This document shows, one piece after another, positions 17,792 to 26,655 of a stretch of DNA of 64,000 nt; the stretch's first letter is position 1, and each line of letters starts with the position of its first letter. Origin of the DNA: Sphingopyxis sp. (GTDB taxonomy: Bacteria > Pseudomonadota > Alphaproteobacteria > Sphingomonadales > Sphingomonadaceae); assembly GCA_030145715.1 (NCBI GenBank), contig JAIXHQ010000008.1, forward strand, positions 49,749-113,748, read 5' to 3'. The position numbers and the translations under genes were made by a program. The notes under the pieces are model-generated. The model worked only from the letters and a program-made list of their open reading frames with translations, did not search any database and had not been told where the DNA came from.

Positions 17792-20791
17792 ATGACGAAA
17801 TCCCCCACCATCTATTCCATCCCGGTCCAGCGGGCCTTTGCCGACGCGCTGGTCGCCGGATTGATCGACCGTTTCGCCGATGGCGCTCTGGGGCTGGCGC
17901 GCGGGCTGATCCTGTTGCCCAGCAACCGGGCGCGCAGCGCGGTGCAGGCGGCGTTCGTGCGCGCGGGCGGCGCGGGATTGCTGATGCCGCGGCTGGCGGT
18001 GATCGGCGACGCCGACCTGGACGAAAGCGTCGCGCTGGCGCTTGACCCGATCGACGAAAGCGACGCGATGCCGCCCGCGATCGAGCCGCTGCGGCGGCGG
18101 CTGATGCTGGCCGAACTGATCGAGAAGCACAGCCCGCCGGGCGAAGCGCCGATCACGGGAGCCGCCGCGTTCCAGCTGGCCGACGGCCTGGCGCGGGTGA
18201 TCGACCAACTATATTATGACGAGGTCGCGCCCGCGCGGCTGGCCGACATCGAAAGCGCGCTGGGCGATCTGGCCGGGCATTGGCAGGCGTCGTGGCGGCG
18301 GCTGTCGCTGTTGGTCGATCATTGGCCCGCGATGCTGGCCGCGACGGGGCATATCGACCGGGCCGACCGCCGCAACCGGTTGCTGGACCGCGTCAGCAAG
18401 GGCTGGCGGGTCGCGCCGCCCGCCCGCTTTGTCGTCGCGGCGGGGATCACCACCGCGGCGCCCGCGATCGCGCGGCTGATGCGCACCGTCGCCGACCTGC
18501 CGCAGGGGACGGTCGTGCTGCCGGGGCTGGACCTGGGCATGGCGGGCGAGGAGTGGGACGCGCTGGGACCGGTAAAGCCCGACCCCGAAAATGCCGCCCG
18601 CCCGCTGGAAACGCATCCGCAATATCATCTGAAACTGTTGCTTGGCCGCATGGGGGTGGCGCGCGAGGAGGTGGCGGAATGGGACGGGCGGTCCATATTC
18701 GACGGGCCCGACGCGCGCGCGCCGTTCGTATCGCTGCTGTTCGCGCCCGCCGCCTATACCGCGCGGTGGCAGGACGCGGGCGACCTGTCGAAAGCGACCG
18801 CCGGCCTGTCGAGCGCGGTGTTCGCCGATGACGGTCAGGAGGCGCAGGGGATCGCGCTGCTGATGCGCGAGGCGCTGGAAACGGGGGAGCGCACGGCGGC
18901 ACTGGTGACGCCCGACCGCGCGCTGGCCGAACGGGTCGCGGCGGCGCTGGCGCGATGGGGCCTGATGGGCGAAAGCCGGGTTGACGACAGCGCGGGTCAG
19001 CCCCTGCCGCGGACGCCGCCGGGGGCGCTGATATTGTTGCTGGCCGAACTGGCCGCCGGTTTCGATCCGGTGCGCCTGATCGCGCTGCTGGGCCATCCGC
19101 TGGTGCGTAAGGGCGAGGGGCGGACCCGGTGGCTGGACGCGGTGCGACAGATGGACCTGACCCTGCGGGAGCCGGGGTTGCTGCCGGGATGGGACGGGGT
19201 GAGCGCGCGGATTGCCGAACGCGCGACCGATCCAAAGGCGCGTGGGCATGGCCGCGCCGCCGAATTGCAGCCGTGGTGGGACGAAGTTTCGGGCGCGCTG
19301 GGCGCCGCGCTGGCCCCCTTTTCCGGTCCGGCGGCGCCCGCGACCCTGTTGGCGGCGCTGCAACAGGCGGCCGAATGGCTGAGCGGCGATGCCGTGTGGG
19401 CGGGACCGGCGGGGCGGATGCTGGCCGAATTGTTCGACCAGTGGACGCTGGCGCGCGGCAATGGCCCGGCGCTGGTCGATCCCGCCGATTTTCCGGAGAT
19501 GCTGCGCCAGCTTTTGAGCGCGGCGAGCGTGCGTCCGCCCTATGGCGGTCACCCGCGGCTGTTCATCTGGGGCCTGCTGGAGGCGCGATTGCAGCGCGCC
19601 GACCTGATGATCCTGGGTGGGCTGGACGAGGGACGCTGGCCCGCGGCGATCCAGCCCGACCCGTGGCTGGCGCCGGGCATCCGCCGGATGCTGGGCCTGC
19701 CTGCGCCCGACCGGCAGCAGGGAATGGCGGCGCATGATTTTGCGAGCGCGCTGGCCGCGCGCGAGATCGTCGTCACGCGGGCAGCGCGGAGTGGCGGCGA
19801 CCCGGTGGTGGCGTCGCGTTTCTGGTTGCGGTTGATGGCGCTGGCGGGCGAATTGCCCGAACCGGCGCCGGGCGGCGTCCCGCTGACGCGCCTTGCCGCC
19901 GCAATCGACCTGCCGACGGGCAGCACCCAGCCGGCCAAGCGGCCCGCACCGTGTCCGCCCATCGACGACCGGCCGCGCAGGATCAGCGTCACGGCAGTCG
20001 ACCGGCTCGCCCGCGATCCCTTTGCCTATTATGCGAACCAGATACTCGGCCTGTCGCCGATCGATCCGCTGAGCGCCGCGCCGGACCCGCGCTGGCGCGG
20101 CACACGCCTGCACAGGATGTTCGAGGATTGGGTGCGCGGCGGTGCGACGCGCGAGGGGTTTGAACGCGAACTGACGGCGCTGCGCGACGATGCCGCGTTC
20201 GATGCGATCGCGCGCGCTTTCTGGTTGCCGCGAATCGAGCCAGCCCTGCGCTGGGCCGCGGCGCAACTATGGGTGGCGGACGATCGCGACCCGATCGCGG
20301 TCGAGGCGCAGGGGGAGGTCAGCATCGACGGCGTGGCGCTGCACGGCAAGGCCGACCGGATCGACCGCGATGCCGACGGGCGGCTGGCCATCGTCGATTA
20401 CAAGTCGGGCGCGGCGCCCAGCGCCAAGGCGGCATTCAACAAGCTGGACAACCAATTGGGCCTGCTGGGCCTGATCGCGCGCGAGGGCGGGATGGCCGAC
20501 ATCGCCGCCGCGCCGGTCGATGCGCTGGAATATTGGAGCCTGCGTCCCGATCGCCGCGAGGGGGGCGCCGGGAAAATATCGAACAGCTATGGCCCGCGCA
20601 GCGACCTGAAAAATGCGGAGATGGCGATCGACCATGCCGCCGACGCGCTGTCGGACCTGGTCGCGCGCTATCTGTTCGGGGATGCGCCGTTCGTGCCAGG
20701 CGACGGGGCGGGCCATGGCGATTACGACCAGTTGATGCGGCGCGACGAATGGTTCGGGCGCGGCGGCGATGATGGGGCGAACGCGCCGTGA
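17792..20791 (+). CDS. addB: Double-strand break repair protein AddB
   Basis: A 999-residue subunit of the AddAB helicase-nuclease, the alphaproteobacterial counterpart of RecBCD, which resects DNA double-strand ends for RecA. It starts MTKSPTIYSIPVQRAFADAL after an AGGAGG site. The N-terminal part is a degenerate helicase fold. The C-terminal part carries the RecB-type nuclease: PFAYYANQILGL, GTRLHRMFEDWV and the catalytic AIVDYKSGAAPSAK. The length suits alphaproteobacterial AddB. The stop overlaps the addA start by four bases. Confidence 0.95.
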   Translation: MTKSPTIYSIPVQRAFADALVAGLIDRFADGALGLARGLILLPSNRARSAVQAAFVRAGGAGLLMPRLAVIGDADLDESVALALDPIDESDAMPPAIEPLRRRLMLAELIEKHSPPGEAPITGAAAFQLADGLARVIDQLYYDEVAPARLADIESALGDLAGHWQASWRRLSLLVDHWPAMLAATGHIDRADRRNRLLDRVSKGWRVAPPARFVVAAGITTAAPAIARLMRTVADLPQGTVVLPGLDLGMAGEEWDALGPVKPDPENAARPLETHPQYHLKLLLGRMGVAREEVAEWDGRSIFDGPDARAPFVSLLFAPAAYTARWQDAGDLSKATAGLSSAVFADDGQEAQGIALLMREALETGERTAALVTPDRALAERVAAALARWGLMGESRVDDSAGQPLPRTPPGALILLLAELAAGFDPVRLIALLGHPLVRKGEGRTRWLDAVRQMDLTLREPGLLPGWDGVSARIAERATDPKARGHGRAAELQPWWDEVSGALGAALAPFSGPAAPATLLAALQQAAEWLSGDAVWAGPAGRMLAELFDQWTLARGNGPALVDPADFPEMLRQLLSAASVRPPYGGHPRLFIWGLLEARLQRADLMILGGLDEGRWPAAIQPDPWLAPGIRRMLGLPAPDRQQGMAAHDFASALAAREIVVTRAARSGGDPVVASRFWLRLMALAGELPEPAPGGVPLTRLAAAIDLPTGSTQPAKRPAPCPPIDDRPRRISVTAVDRLARDPFAYYANQILGLSPIDPLSAAPDPRWRGTRLHRMFEDWVRGGATREGFERELTALRDDAAFDAIARAFWLPRIEPALRWAAAQLWVADDRDPIAVEAQGEVSIDGVALHGKADRIDRDADGRLAIVDYKSGAAPSAKAAFNKLDNQLGLLGLIAREGGMADIAAAPVDALEYWSLRPDRREGGAGKISNSYGPRSDLKNAEMAIDHAADALSDLVARYLFGDAPFVPGDGAGHGDYDQLMRRDEWFGRGGDDGANAP

Positions 20792-23700
20792 CGCGGCTGC
20801 ACGATCTTGATGCCGGCCAGCAGGCGGCGGCCGAGCCCGGCGAGCATGTCTGGCTGGGCGCGTCGGCGGGGACCGGCAAGACGCAGGTGCTGTCGGCACG
20901 GGTGCTGCGGTTGATGCTGGCGGGGGTCGCGCCCGACGCGATCCTGTGCATTACCTTTACCAAGGCGGGGGCAGCCGAAATGGCGCACCGCATCCACGAA
21001 CGGCTGGCCCTGTGGGTGCGGATGGACGACGGCGACCTGCGCACCGAATTGCGGGCGTTGGGCCTGGACCTGGAATTCATCGGCTATGATCGCGGCGTTC
21101 CGGCGCTGATGACGCGCGCGCGGTCGCTGTTCGCGACGGTGATCGACAGCCCCGGCGGGGCGATCCGGGTGCAGACGATCCATGCCTTTTGCCAGACGTT
21201 GCTGGCCAGCTTTCCGCTGGAGGCAAGGCTATTGCCGGGGTTTCGCGCGATCGAGGAGGATGAGGCGCGGGCGTTGCAGCGCCAGGTGCTGGGCGATCTG
21301 ATCGAAGGGGATGACGATCGCGCGGCGCTGCGCGAGGCGGCGGCGATGTTGTCGCGGCGGCTGGGGCAGGATGCGGCGCTGACGTTCCTGTCGCGCTGTG
21401 CCGCGACGTTCGGTGGGGCGCACGCGGCGCTGCCGCCGTCGGCCCACGACCTGCGCGCGGCATTCGACCTGCCAGGCGGCGACCCCGACCGATGGATCGC
21501 GGACGCAATCGCGGCGGGCGCGATCAATGATGAGGACGTCCGGGCGGTCGCGGCGAGTGGCGCGAACTGGGGCACGGCGACGGGGATGGCGTGCAACGTC
21601 CGAATGGCCGAATGGCTGGCGTCCGATCCGGTGACGCGCGCCGCCACTCTTGGCGACCTGCTGCGCCCCCTGTTGACCGGCAAGGGTGAATTGCGCGCCG
21701 ATTTCACAGGCGCCAAGGGCCGGATGACCGACTGTGCCGAAAATGCGGCGCGGATCGTCGACGCCGCGCAGCGCCTGCGCGGCACGGCGACGGCGATGCG
21801 CGTCGCCGACGACCTGGCCGCCGCATGGACATTGGGCAGCCGGTTCGCCGCCGCCTATTCGCTGGCCAAGCGCGATCAGGCGCTGGCCGATTTCGACGAT
21901 CTGATCGTGATGGCGGGGGCGCTGCTGCGCGTCGGCAGTTTCGGCGAATGGGTGCGTTTCAAGCTGGACCAGCGCACCGACCATATCCTGGTCGACGAGG
22001 CGCAGGACACCAACATGCGCCAGTGGGGCATCGTGCTGTCGCTGGCCGAAGAGTTTTTCTCGATCCGGCCAGAGGATGCCGATCGCGTCCGCACCCTGTT
22101 CACCGTCGGCGACCGCAAACAGGCGATCTTTGGTTTTCAGGGCACCGAGCCCAAGGCGTTCGCCACGATGCGCGACGCCTTTCACGCGCTGGGCGCGGGG
22201 GCCGAACAGCCGTTCCGTAAGGTCGATCTGGTCGAAAATTATCGATCGACCCCCGCCGTGCTGACCATCGTCGACCAATGGCTTGCGGGCGGCGGGACGC
22301 TCGCCATGGGGCTTGAAGGCGCCGAACCGCGCCATGTTCCGTTTCGCCGGTCCGAAGCCGGACAGGTCGAACTGTGGCAGCCGCTGCCGGTGGACAAGGC
22401 GATCGATGCCGCAGCCGGAGAGGGTGGCGGCGGCGAGGGCGGTGACGGGGGGGAAGAGGCGGAGAGCGGCGGCGATTCGACCGCGCCCGCGTCCGACCCC
22501 GCATCGATGCGACTGGCCAAGGCGATCGCGGGCGAGGTGCAGGACTGGATCGCCAACGGCAAGGACGGGCGGCCCGTTTCCCCCGGCGACATTATGATTC
22601 TGGTCCGCCGCCGCCGCGACCTGGCGGCGCGGATCGTCGCGCGGTTGCAGACGCTGCACGTCCCCGTCGCGGGCGTCGATCGCTTTGCGCTGATCCAGCC
22701 GTTGAGCGTTCAGGACCTGATCGCGGCGATGCGCTTTGCCGTTCAGCCGCTCGACGACCTGAACCTTGCCGCGCTGCTGGTATCGCCGCTGATCGGGTGG
22801 ACGCAGGACGAGCTTTACGCGCGGACGCGCGGACGCGGGCGGGCGGCGCTGTGGGAGCATCTGCGCGCGAGCGACGAGGAAGCGACCGCCGCAACGACCG
22901 CGATGCTGCGGCAAATTCTGGGCATGGCCGATTTCACGACGCCGTTCCGTTTCCTGGAGACGATATTGTCGGGGCCGATCGACGGGCGGCGCAAACTTTA
23001 TGCGCGGCTGGGGCGTGAGGCGCGCGATCCGATCGACGAACTTCTGGCGCAGGCCCTGGCGTTCGAACAGCGGGAGACGGTGTCGCTGCTCGCGTTCCTG
23101 ACGCAGGTGTCGGAAAGCGCCGCCGACATCAAGCGGCAGACCGAGGCGCGCAGCGACGTCGTGCGCGTGATGACGGTGCATGGGTCCAAGGGGTTGCAGG
23201 CGCCGATCGTCATTCTGGCCGATGCGACCGACGACCCCGCCTTTGGCCATCGCCCCTTTACCGTCGATGTCGCGGCATGGGAGAAATTGCCGGTTTTCCC
23301 GGTGTCCGGCGACGAACGGCACGGTGCGCTGGCCGATGCCTATCGGCAGGCGGCAGAGGCCGCATTGCAGGAGCATTGGCGGCTGTTCTATGTCGCGATG
23401 ACGCGCGCCGAGGAAATTTTGATCGTCGCGGGCGTGACCAGAAAGGCGGATCTTTCGATCCCCGAAGCAAGCTGGCACGCGGCGGTCGAGCATGTGATGG
23501 CGGGCATGGGCGGCCAATGGGAACCCGCCGCCGCGCCCTGGGGACAGCGCCGCGTCCACCGTGTCAATGCGGGCAAATGGGCAAAGAAGGACAAGACGGC
23601 GAAGGCTGGCCCGGCGCCGGTCGCGATTCCCGCCTGGGGGACGAAGGCAGCGCCCGAGGAGGCGCGTCCGCCGCGCCCGCTGGCCCCGTCGGCATTGGGC

Positions 23701-24270
23701 GTGGACGATGTCGCGGTGCCGCCGCAGGGCGGCGCGCGGGTGGCGGCGGTCGAGCGCGGGCTGTTGCTGCACGCGCTGTTCGAGCGGTTGCCGCCGGTCG
23801 CGGCATCGCGGCGGCGCATCGCGGCGATGCACTGGCTGTCGGTGCAGGCGGCGGCGATCGACGCGGAAACGCGCGGCGCGATGGTGGACGAGGCGCTGGC
23901 GGTGCTGGACGATCCCGCCCATGCCGCGCTGTTCGGGCCGGGATCGCTGGCCGAGGTGCCTTTGTCAGCGGTGATCGATGGCGTCGTCGTCGCGGGGATC
24001 GTCGACCGGCTGTTGGTCACCGACGACGCGGTGATGGTGGTCGATTACAAGACCGGGCGGCATGTGCCGGCGAACGCGGCGGCGGTGCAGCCCGCCTATC
24101 TGCGCCAGATGGCGGCCTATCGCGACGCGCTGTCGGTCATCTTTCCGGGGCGGCCGGTTCGGGCGGCGCTGCTCTATACGGCGGCGGCGCGGCTGATCGC
24201 GCTGGACGATGCGCTGCTGGACGCGCACAAGCCGGGCTTGACGGCAACCAAGGCGAATTTGCCGGGTTGA
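20788..24270 (+). CDS. addA: Double-strand break repair helicase-nuclease AddA
   Basis: A 1160-residue UvrD-type helicase fused to a RecB nuclease domain. Helicase motifs visible: Walker A GASAGTGKTQVLSARVL (about residues 28-44), CITFTKAGAAEMAHR, the DEAQDTN box, TVGDRKQAIFGFQG, VMTVHGSKGLQAPIV and YVAMTRAEE. The nuclease motif VVDYKTGRHVP lies near residue 1085. A Gly/Glu-rich low-complexity linker (AAGEGGGGEGGDGGEEAESG) is inserted near residue 550. It translocates on DNA and degrades ends with AddB. Coupled to addB; trxA follows 60 bases later. Confidence 0.96.
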   Translation: MTRLHDLDAGQQAAAEPGEHVWLGASAGTGKTQVLSARVLRLMLAGVAPDAILCITFTKAGAAEMAHRIHERLALWVRMDDGDLRTELRALGLDLEFIGYDRGVPALMTRARSLFATVIDSPGGAIRVQTIHAFCQTLLASFPLEARLLPGFRAIEEDEARALQRQVLGDLIEGDDDRAALREAAAMLSRRLGQDAALTFLSRCAATFGGAHAALPPSAHDLRAAFDLPGGDPDRWIADAIAAGAINDEDVRAVAASGANWGTATGMACNVRMAEWLASDPVTRAATLGDLLRPLLTGKGELRADFTGAKGRMTDCAENAARIVDAAQRLRGTATAMRVADDLAAAWTLGSRFAAAYSLAKRDQALADFDDLIVMAGALLRVGSFGEWVRFKLDQRTDHILVDEAQDTNMRQWGIVLSLAEEFFSIRPEDADRVRTLFTVGDRKQAIFGFQGTEPKAFATMRDAFHALGAGAEQPFRKVDLVENYRSTPAVLTIVDQWLAGGGTLAMGLEGAEPRHVPFRRSEAGQVELWQPLPVDKAIDAAAGEGGGGEGGDGGEEAESGGDSTAPASDPASMRLAKAIAGEVQDWIANGKDGRPVSPGDIMILVRRRRDLAARIVARLQTLHVPVAGVDRFALIQPLSVQDLIAAMRFAVQPLDDLNLAALLVSPLIGWTQDELYARTRGRGRAALWEHLRASDEEATAATTAMLRQILGMADFTTPFRFLETILSGPIDGRRKLYARLGREARDPIDELLAQALAFEQRETVSLLAFLTQVSESAADIKRQTEARSDVVRVMTVHGSKGLQAPIVILADATDDPAFGHRPFTVDVAAWEKLPVFPVSGDERHGALADAYRQAAEAALQEHWRLFYVAMTRAEEILIVAGVTRKADLSIPEASWHAAVEHVMAGMGGQWEPAAAPWGQRRVHRVNAGKWAKKDKTAKAGPAPVAIPAWGTKAAPEEARPPRPLAPSALGVDDVAVPPQGGARVAAVERGLLLHALFERLPPVAASRRRIAAMHWLSVQAAAIDAETRGAMVDEALAVLDDPAHAALFGPGSLAEVPLSAVIDGVVVAGIVDRLLVTDDAVMVVDYKTGRHVPANAAAVQPAYLRQMAAYRDALSVIFPGRPVRAALLYTAAARLIALDDALLDAHKPGLTATKANLPG

Positions 24271-24330
24271 ACCCTTGAGCCCGACGCGCCGACGCCCTAG
24301 CTTGGGACCAACGATATTTCAGGAGTTGAG

Positions 24331-24654
24331 ATGATGGGTACGAAAGCGATTACCGACGACAGCTTCCAGGCCGATGTCATCGACAGCGACACCCCGGTGC
24401 TGGTCGATTTCTGGGCCGAATGGTGCGGCCCGTGCAAGATGATCGGTCCGTCGCTGGAGGAAATCGCCGACGAACTGGGCGAAAAGGTCGTGATCGCCAA
24501 ACTGAACATCGACGATCACCCCAACGCCCCCGCCAAATATGGCGTGCGCGGCATTCCGACGATGATCCTGTTCAAAAATGGCGAGATCGCCGACACCAAG
24601 GTCGGCGCGGCACCCAAGAGCGCGCTCAAGGGCTGGCTGGAAAGCGCGCTTTAA
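24331..24654 (+). CDS. trxA: Thioredoxin
   Basis: A 107-residue cytoplasmic dithiol reductant with the active site [13 protein letters not shown], the cis-Pro segment [15 protein letters not shown] and the usual C-terminal helix. It should reduce ribonucleotide reductase, peroxiredoxins and others. AGGAG lies five bases before the ATG at 24331; the adjacent ATG at 24334 is equally acceptable and gives MGTKAI. The addA-trxA order is common in alphaproteobacteria. Confidence 0.96.
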   Translation: MMGTKAITDDSFQADVIDSDTPVLVDFWAEWCGPCKMIGPSLEEIADELGEKVVIAKLNIDDHPNAPAKYGVRGIPTMILFKNGEIADTKVGAAPKSALKGWLESAL

Positions 24655-24665
24655 TAGCAACAATC

Positions 24666-24745
24666 GTCATCGCGAGGATCGAAGCGACGCGGCAATCCAG
24701 CGTGGCGCGAATCGCTCTGGATTGCTTCGCTTCGCCCGCAATGAC
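24666..24745. repeat. Imperfect long stem-loop repeat after trxA
   Basis: The left arm GTCATCGCGAGGATCGAAGC...GCAATCCAG and right arm CTGGATTGCTTCGCTTCGCC...GCAATGAC form an imperfect inverted repeat of about 30 bases per arm. This GCAATCCAG / AATGAC type of palindrome is a familiar interspersed repeat in sphingomonad-like genomes. It may end the trxA transcript. Confidence 0.6.
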
Positions 24746-24754
24746 TTATAAGTG

Positions 24755-24809
24755 TCAGCTTCGGTAATCGGCGTTGATGCTGATGTAGCCTTGGTTCACG
24801 TCGCAGGTC
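24755..24809 (-). pseudogene. Displaced 3' end of argJ (left direct repeat)
   Basis: These 55 bases repeat the end of the intact argJ gene at 25237-25291. The first 36 bases, covering the stop codon and the last 11 codons (GYISINADYRS), are identical. The next nine differ at four positions, and the last ten are identical again. Read on the minus strand it gives TCDVNQGYISINADYRS and stop, against TCDLTHGYISINADYRS in argJ. Upstream of this the reading loses all likeness to ArgJ. It marks the far edge of the vapD islet. Confidence 0.8.
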
Positions 24810-24951
24810 TTTGCCGCGCGGGAAATGCGCTGAAGAGCGGGTTGGACGGTATGCTGGCTAAACTGGTCCATTTCGGCTATTTCCCCTCTCCATGAACGTG
24901 CCAATCGGACATAATCGGTTTGGCCCGCGCCGTGCGGGCGGGGGAACCAGC

Positions 24952-25236
24952 ATGTATGCGATCGTTTTCGATCTCGACACCACGACACTTGAACAGACGT
25001 ATCCGAACACCTCGTGGCGGAACGCCTATGCCGACGTGCGCAAGATCCTGGAAGTGAGGGGTTTCGACTGGCAGCAGGGGTCGACCTATTTCGGCAACGA
25101 GAATGTAACGGCGGTCGATTGCGTGCTGGCGGTTCAGGAACTGAAACGGCAGTTCGACTGGTTTCAGCCGTCGGTTCGGGATATTCGGATGCTGCGGATC
25201 GAGGAAAATAACGACCTTGGCCCGGCCCTGGGATAG
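24952..25236 (+). CDS. vapD: VapD-family endoribonuclease (virulence-associated protein D)
   Basis: A 94-residue protein closely matching VapD: MYAIVFDLDTTTLEQ, NAYADVRKILEVRGFDWQQG, STYFGNENVTAVDCVLAVQE and WFQPSVRDIRMLRIEENNDL. VapD proteins have a Cas2-like ferredoxin fold and the characterised Haemophilus and Helicobacter members cleave mRNA; some act as toxins with a VapX partner. No antitoxin frame is evident beside it. ATG 24952 follows a GGGGGAA site. Its stop codon TAG directly abuts the argJ stop on the other strand. The gene is bracketed by direct repeats of the argJ 3' end, which indicates horizontal arrival. Confidence 0.88.
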   Translation: MYAIVFDLDTTTLEQTYPNTSWRNAYADVRKILEVRGFDWQQGSTYFGNENVTAVDCVLAVQELKRQFDWFQPSVRDIRMLRIEENNDLGPALG

Positions 25237-26463
25237 TCAGCTTCGGTAATCGGCGTTGATGCTGATGTAGCCGTGGGTGAGGTCGCAGGTCCATACGGTC
25301 GCGCGGCCTTCGCCCAGGCCGAGGTCGGCGCCGATGCGGACGTCCTGTTCCTTCAGATGTGCGGCCACCGGGGCTTCGTCATAGCCGTCGATGGGCAGGC
25401 CGTCGCGGGCGACCCAATGGTCGCCAAAGCGGATTGCCAGGCGGTCGCGGTCGGCGGGTTCGCCTGCCTTGCCCACCGCCATGACGACGCGGCCCCAATT
25501 GGCATCCTCGCCGGCAATGGCGGTTTTCACGAGCGGTGAATTGGCGATGGCGAGGGCGACGCGCTTGGCGCTGTCGTCGCTGACCGCGCCGGTAACCTGA
25601 ATTTCGATGAACTTCGACGCGCCCTCCCCATCGCGCACGACCTGATGCGCAAGGTCGAGCGCCACCTGCCGGATCGCGGCATAGAGCGCGTCGGCGCCGG
25701 GGTCGTCGCGGGTCATGAGGGGTTTGTTGCCCGCCTGGCCGGTCGCGAACAGCAGCACCGTGTCGCTGGTCGACGTGTCGCTGTCGACGGTGATGCTGTT
25801 GAAACTGCCCCCGGTCGCCTCACTCAGCATGTCTTGCAACAACGTGGGCGCCACCGCGGCGTCGGTGAAGACATAGCCGAGCATCGTCGCCATGTCGGGG
25901 GCGATCATCCCCGATCCCTTGACGATGCCCGCGACGTGAACGGTCCGCCCGCCGACGACCGCGCTGGCCGTCGACCCCTTGGCAAAAGTGTCGGTCGTGC
26001 CGATCGTTTCGGCGGCGTCTTCCCATGAACAGGGCGCGGCGGTCAGCGCGGCGGCGACCCCGTCGCGCGCCTTGTCCTTGGGCAGCGGCACGCCGATCAC
26101 CCCGGTCGAACTGACGAACACCTCGCCCGCGTCGCAGCCGAGATGGGCGGCGACCTGTGCCATGATCTGTTCGACCGCCTCACGCCCGCGATAGCCGGTA
26201 AAGGCATTGCTGTTTCCCGCGTTGACGATCAGCGCGCGCCCGGCGCCGCCCTTTACCTGTTCACGGCCAATCTCGACCTCTGACGAACAGCAGATGTTGC
26301 GGGTAAAGACGCCCGCGACGGCGGTGCCGGGGGCCAGTTCGACATAGGTGAGGTCGCAGCGGTCCCAATCCTTGTACCGCGCGCGGGCGATGCGAAGCGT
26401 GACCCCGGCGATGGCGGGAAGGGCGGGAAAGGCGGCGGGCGCGAGCGGGGAGCGGCTGGTCAT
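25237..26463 (-). CDS. argJ: Glutamate N-acetyltransferase / amino-acid acetyltransferase ArgJ
   Basis: A 408-residue arginine-biosynthesis enzyme that transfers acetyl from N-acetylornithine to glutamate (EC 2.3.1.35) and may also use acetyl-CoA (2.3.1.1). It is made as a precursor that cleaves itself before the conserved Thr in KGSGMIAPDMATML (Thr193), giving alpha and beta chains. NAGNSNAFTG and the C-terminal GYISINADYRS are family hallmarks. The start is the ATG at 26463 giving MTSRSPLAP; I see no good ribosome site there. The last 36 bases are duplicated 482 bases away, with vapD between, so the gene end served as an insertion point yet remains intact. Confidence 0.95.
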   Translation of the reverse strand: MTSRSPLAPAAFPALPAIAGVTLRIARARYKDWDRCDLTYVELAPGTAVAGVFTRNICCSSEVEIGREQVKGGAGRALIVNAGNSNAFTGYRGREAVEQIMAQVAAHLGCDAGEVFVSSTGVIGVPLPKDKARDGVAAALTAAPCSWEDAAETIGTTDTFAKGSTASAVVGGRTVHVAGIVKGSGMIAPDMATMLGYVFTDAAVAPTLLQDMLSEATGGSFNSITVDSDTSTSDTVLLFATGQAGNKPLMTRDDPGADALYAAIRQVALDLAHQVVRDGEGASKFIEIQVTGAVSDDSAKRVALAIANSPLVKTAIAGEDANWGRVVMAVGKAGEPADRDRLAIRFGDHWVARDGLPIDGYDEAPVAAHLKEQDVRIGADLGLGEGRATVWTCDLTHGYISINADYRS

Positions 26464-26620
26464 GATGGGGGGCGTGTAGCGGGTGACGACCGCAATAAAA
26501 AGCCCTTCGCCTGAAGACTGGGCCTGAAGGCTGGGCGTGAACACTGGGGTGGCCGCCTTGTCGCGGCTGACCAAGGGGCTTTGATGCCGCCCCTCCACCA
26601 CTCGCGGGGCGAGCGATCCT

Positions 26621-26647
26621 CCTCCCCACGGCTTCGCCGCAGGGAGG
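26621..26647. repeat. Interspersed hairpin repeat, copy 2
   Basis: CCTCCCCACGG-CTTCG-CCGCAGGGAGG, with arms identical to the copy at 17721-17747. It lies nine bases beyond the aldehyde dehydrogenase stop, in the gap before argJ, and is a plausible terminator of the dehydrogenase transcript. Confidence 0.6.
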
Positions 26648-26655
26648 ATGGTGCC

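Noticed and set aside
21229..23922. An 897-codon minus-strand open frame opposite addA
   Set aside because: Antisense shadow of addA; the addA helicase and nuclease motifs fix the coding strand.
24755..25291. CRISPR-like or array reading of the repeated sequence
   Set aside because: There are only two copies, both are coding ends of argJ, and the spacer is a complete gene.
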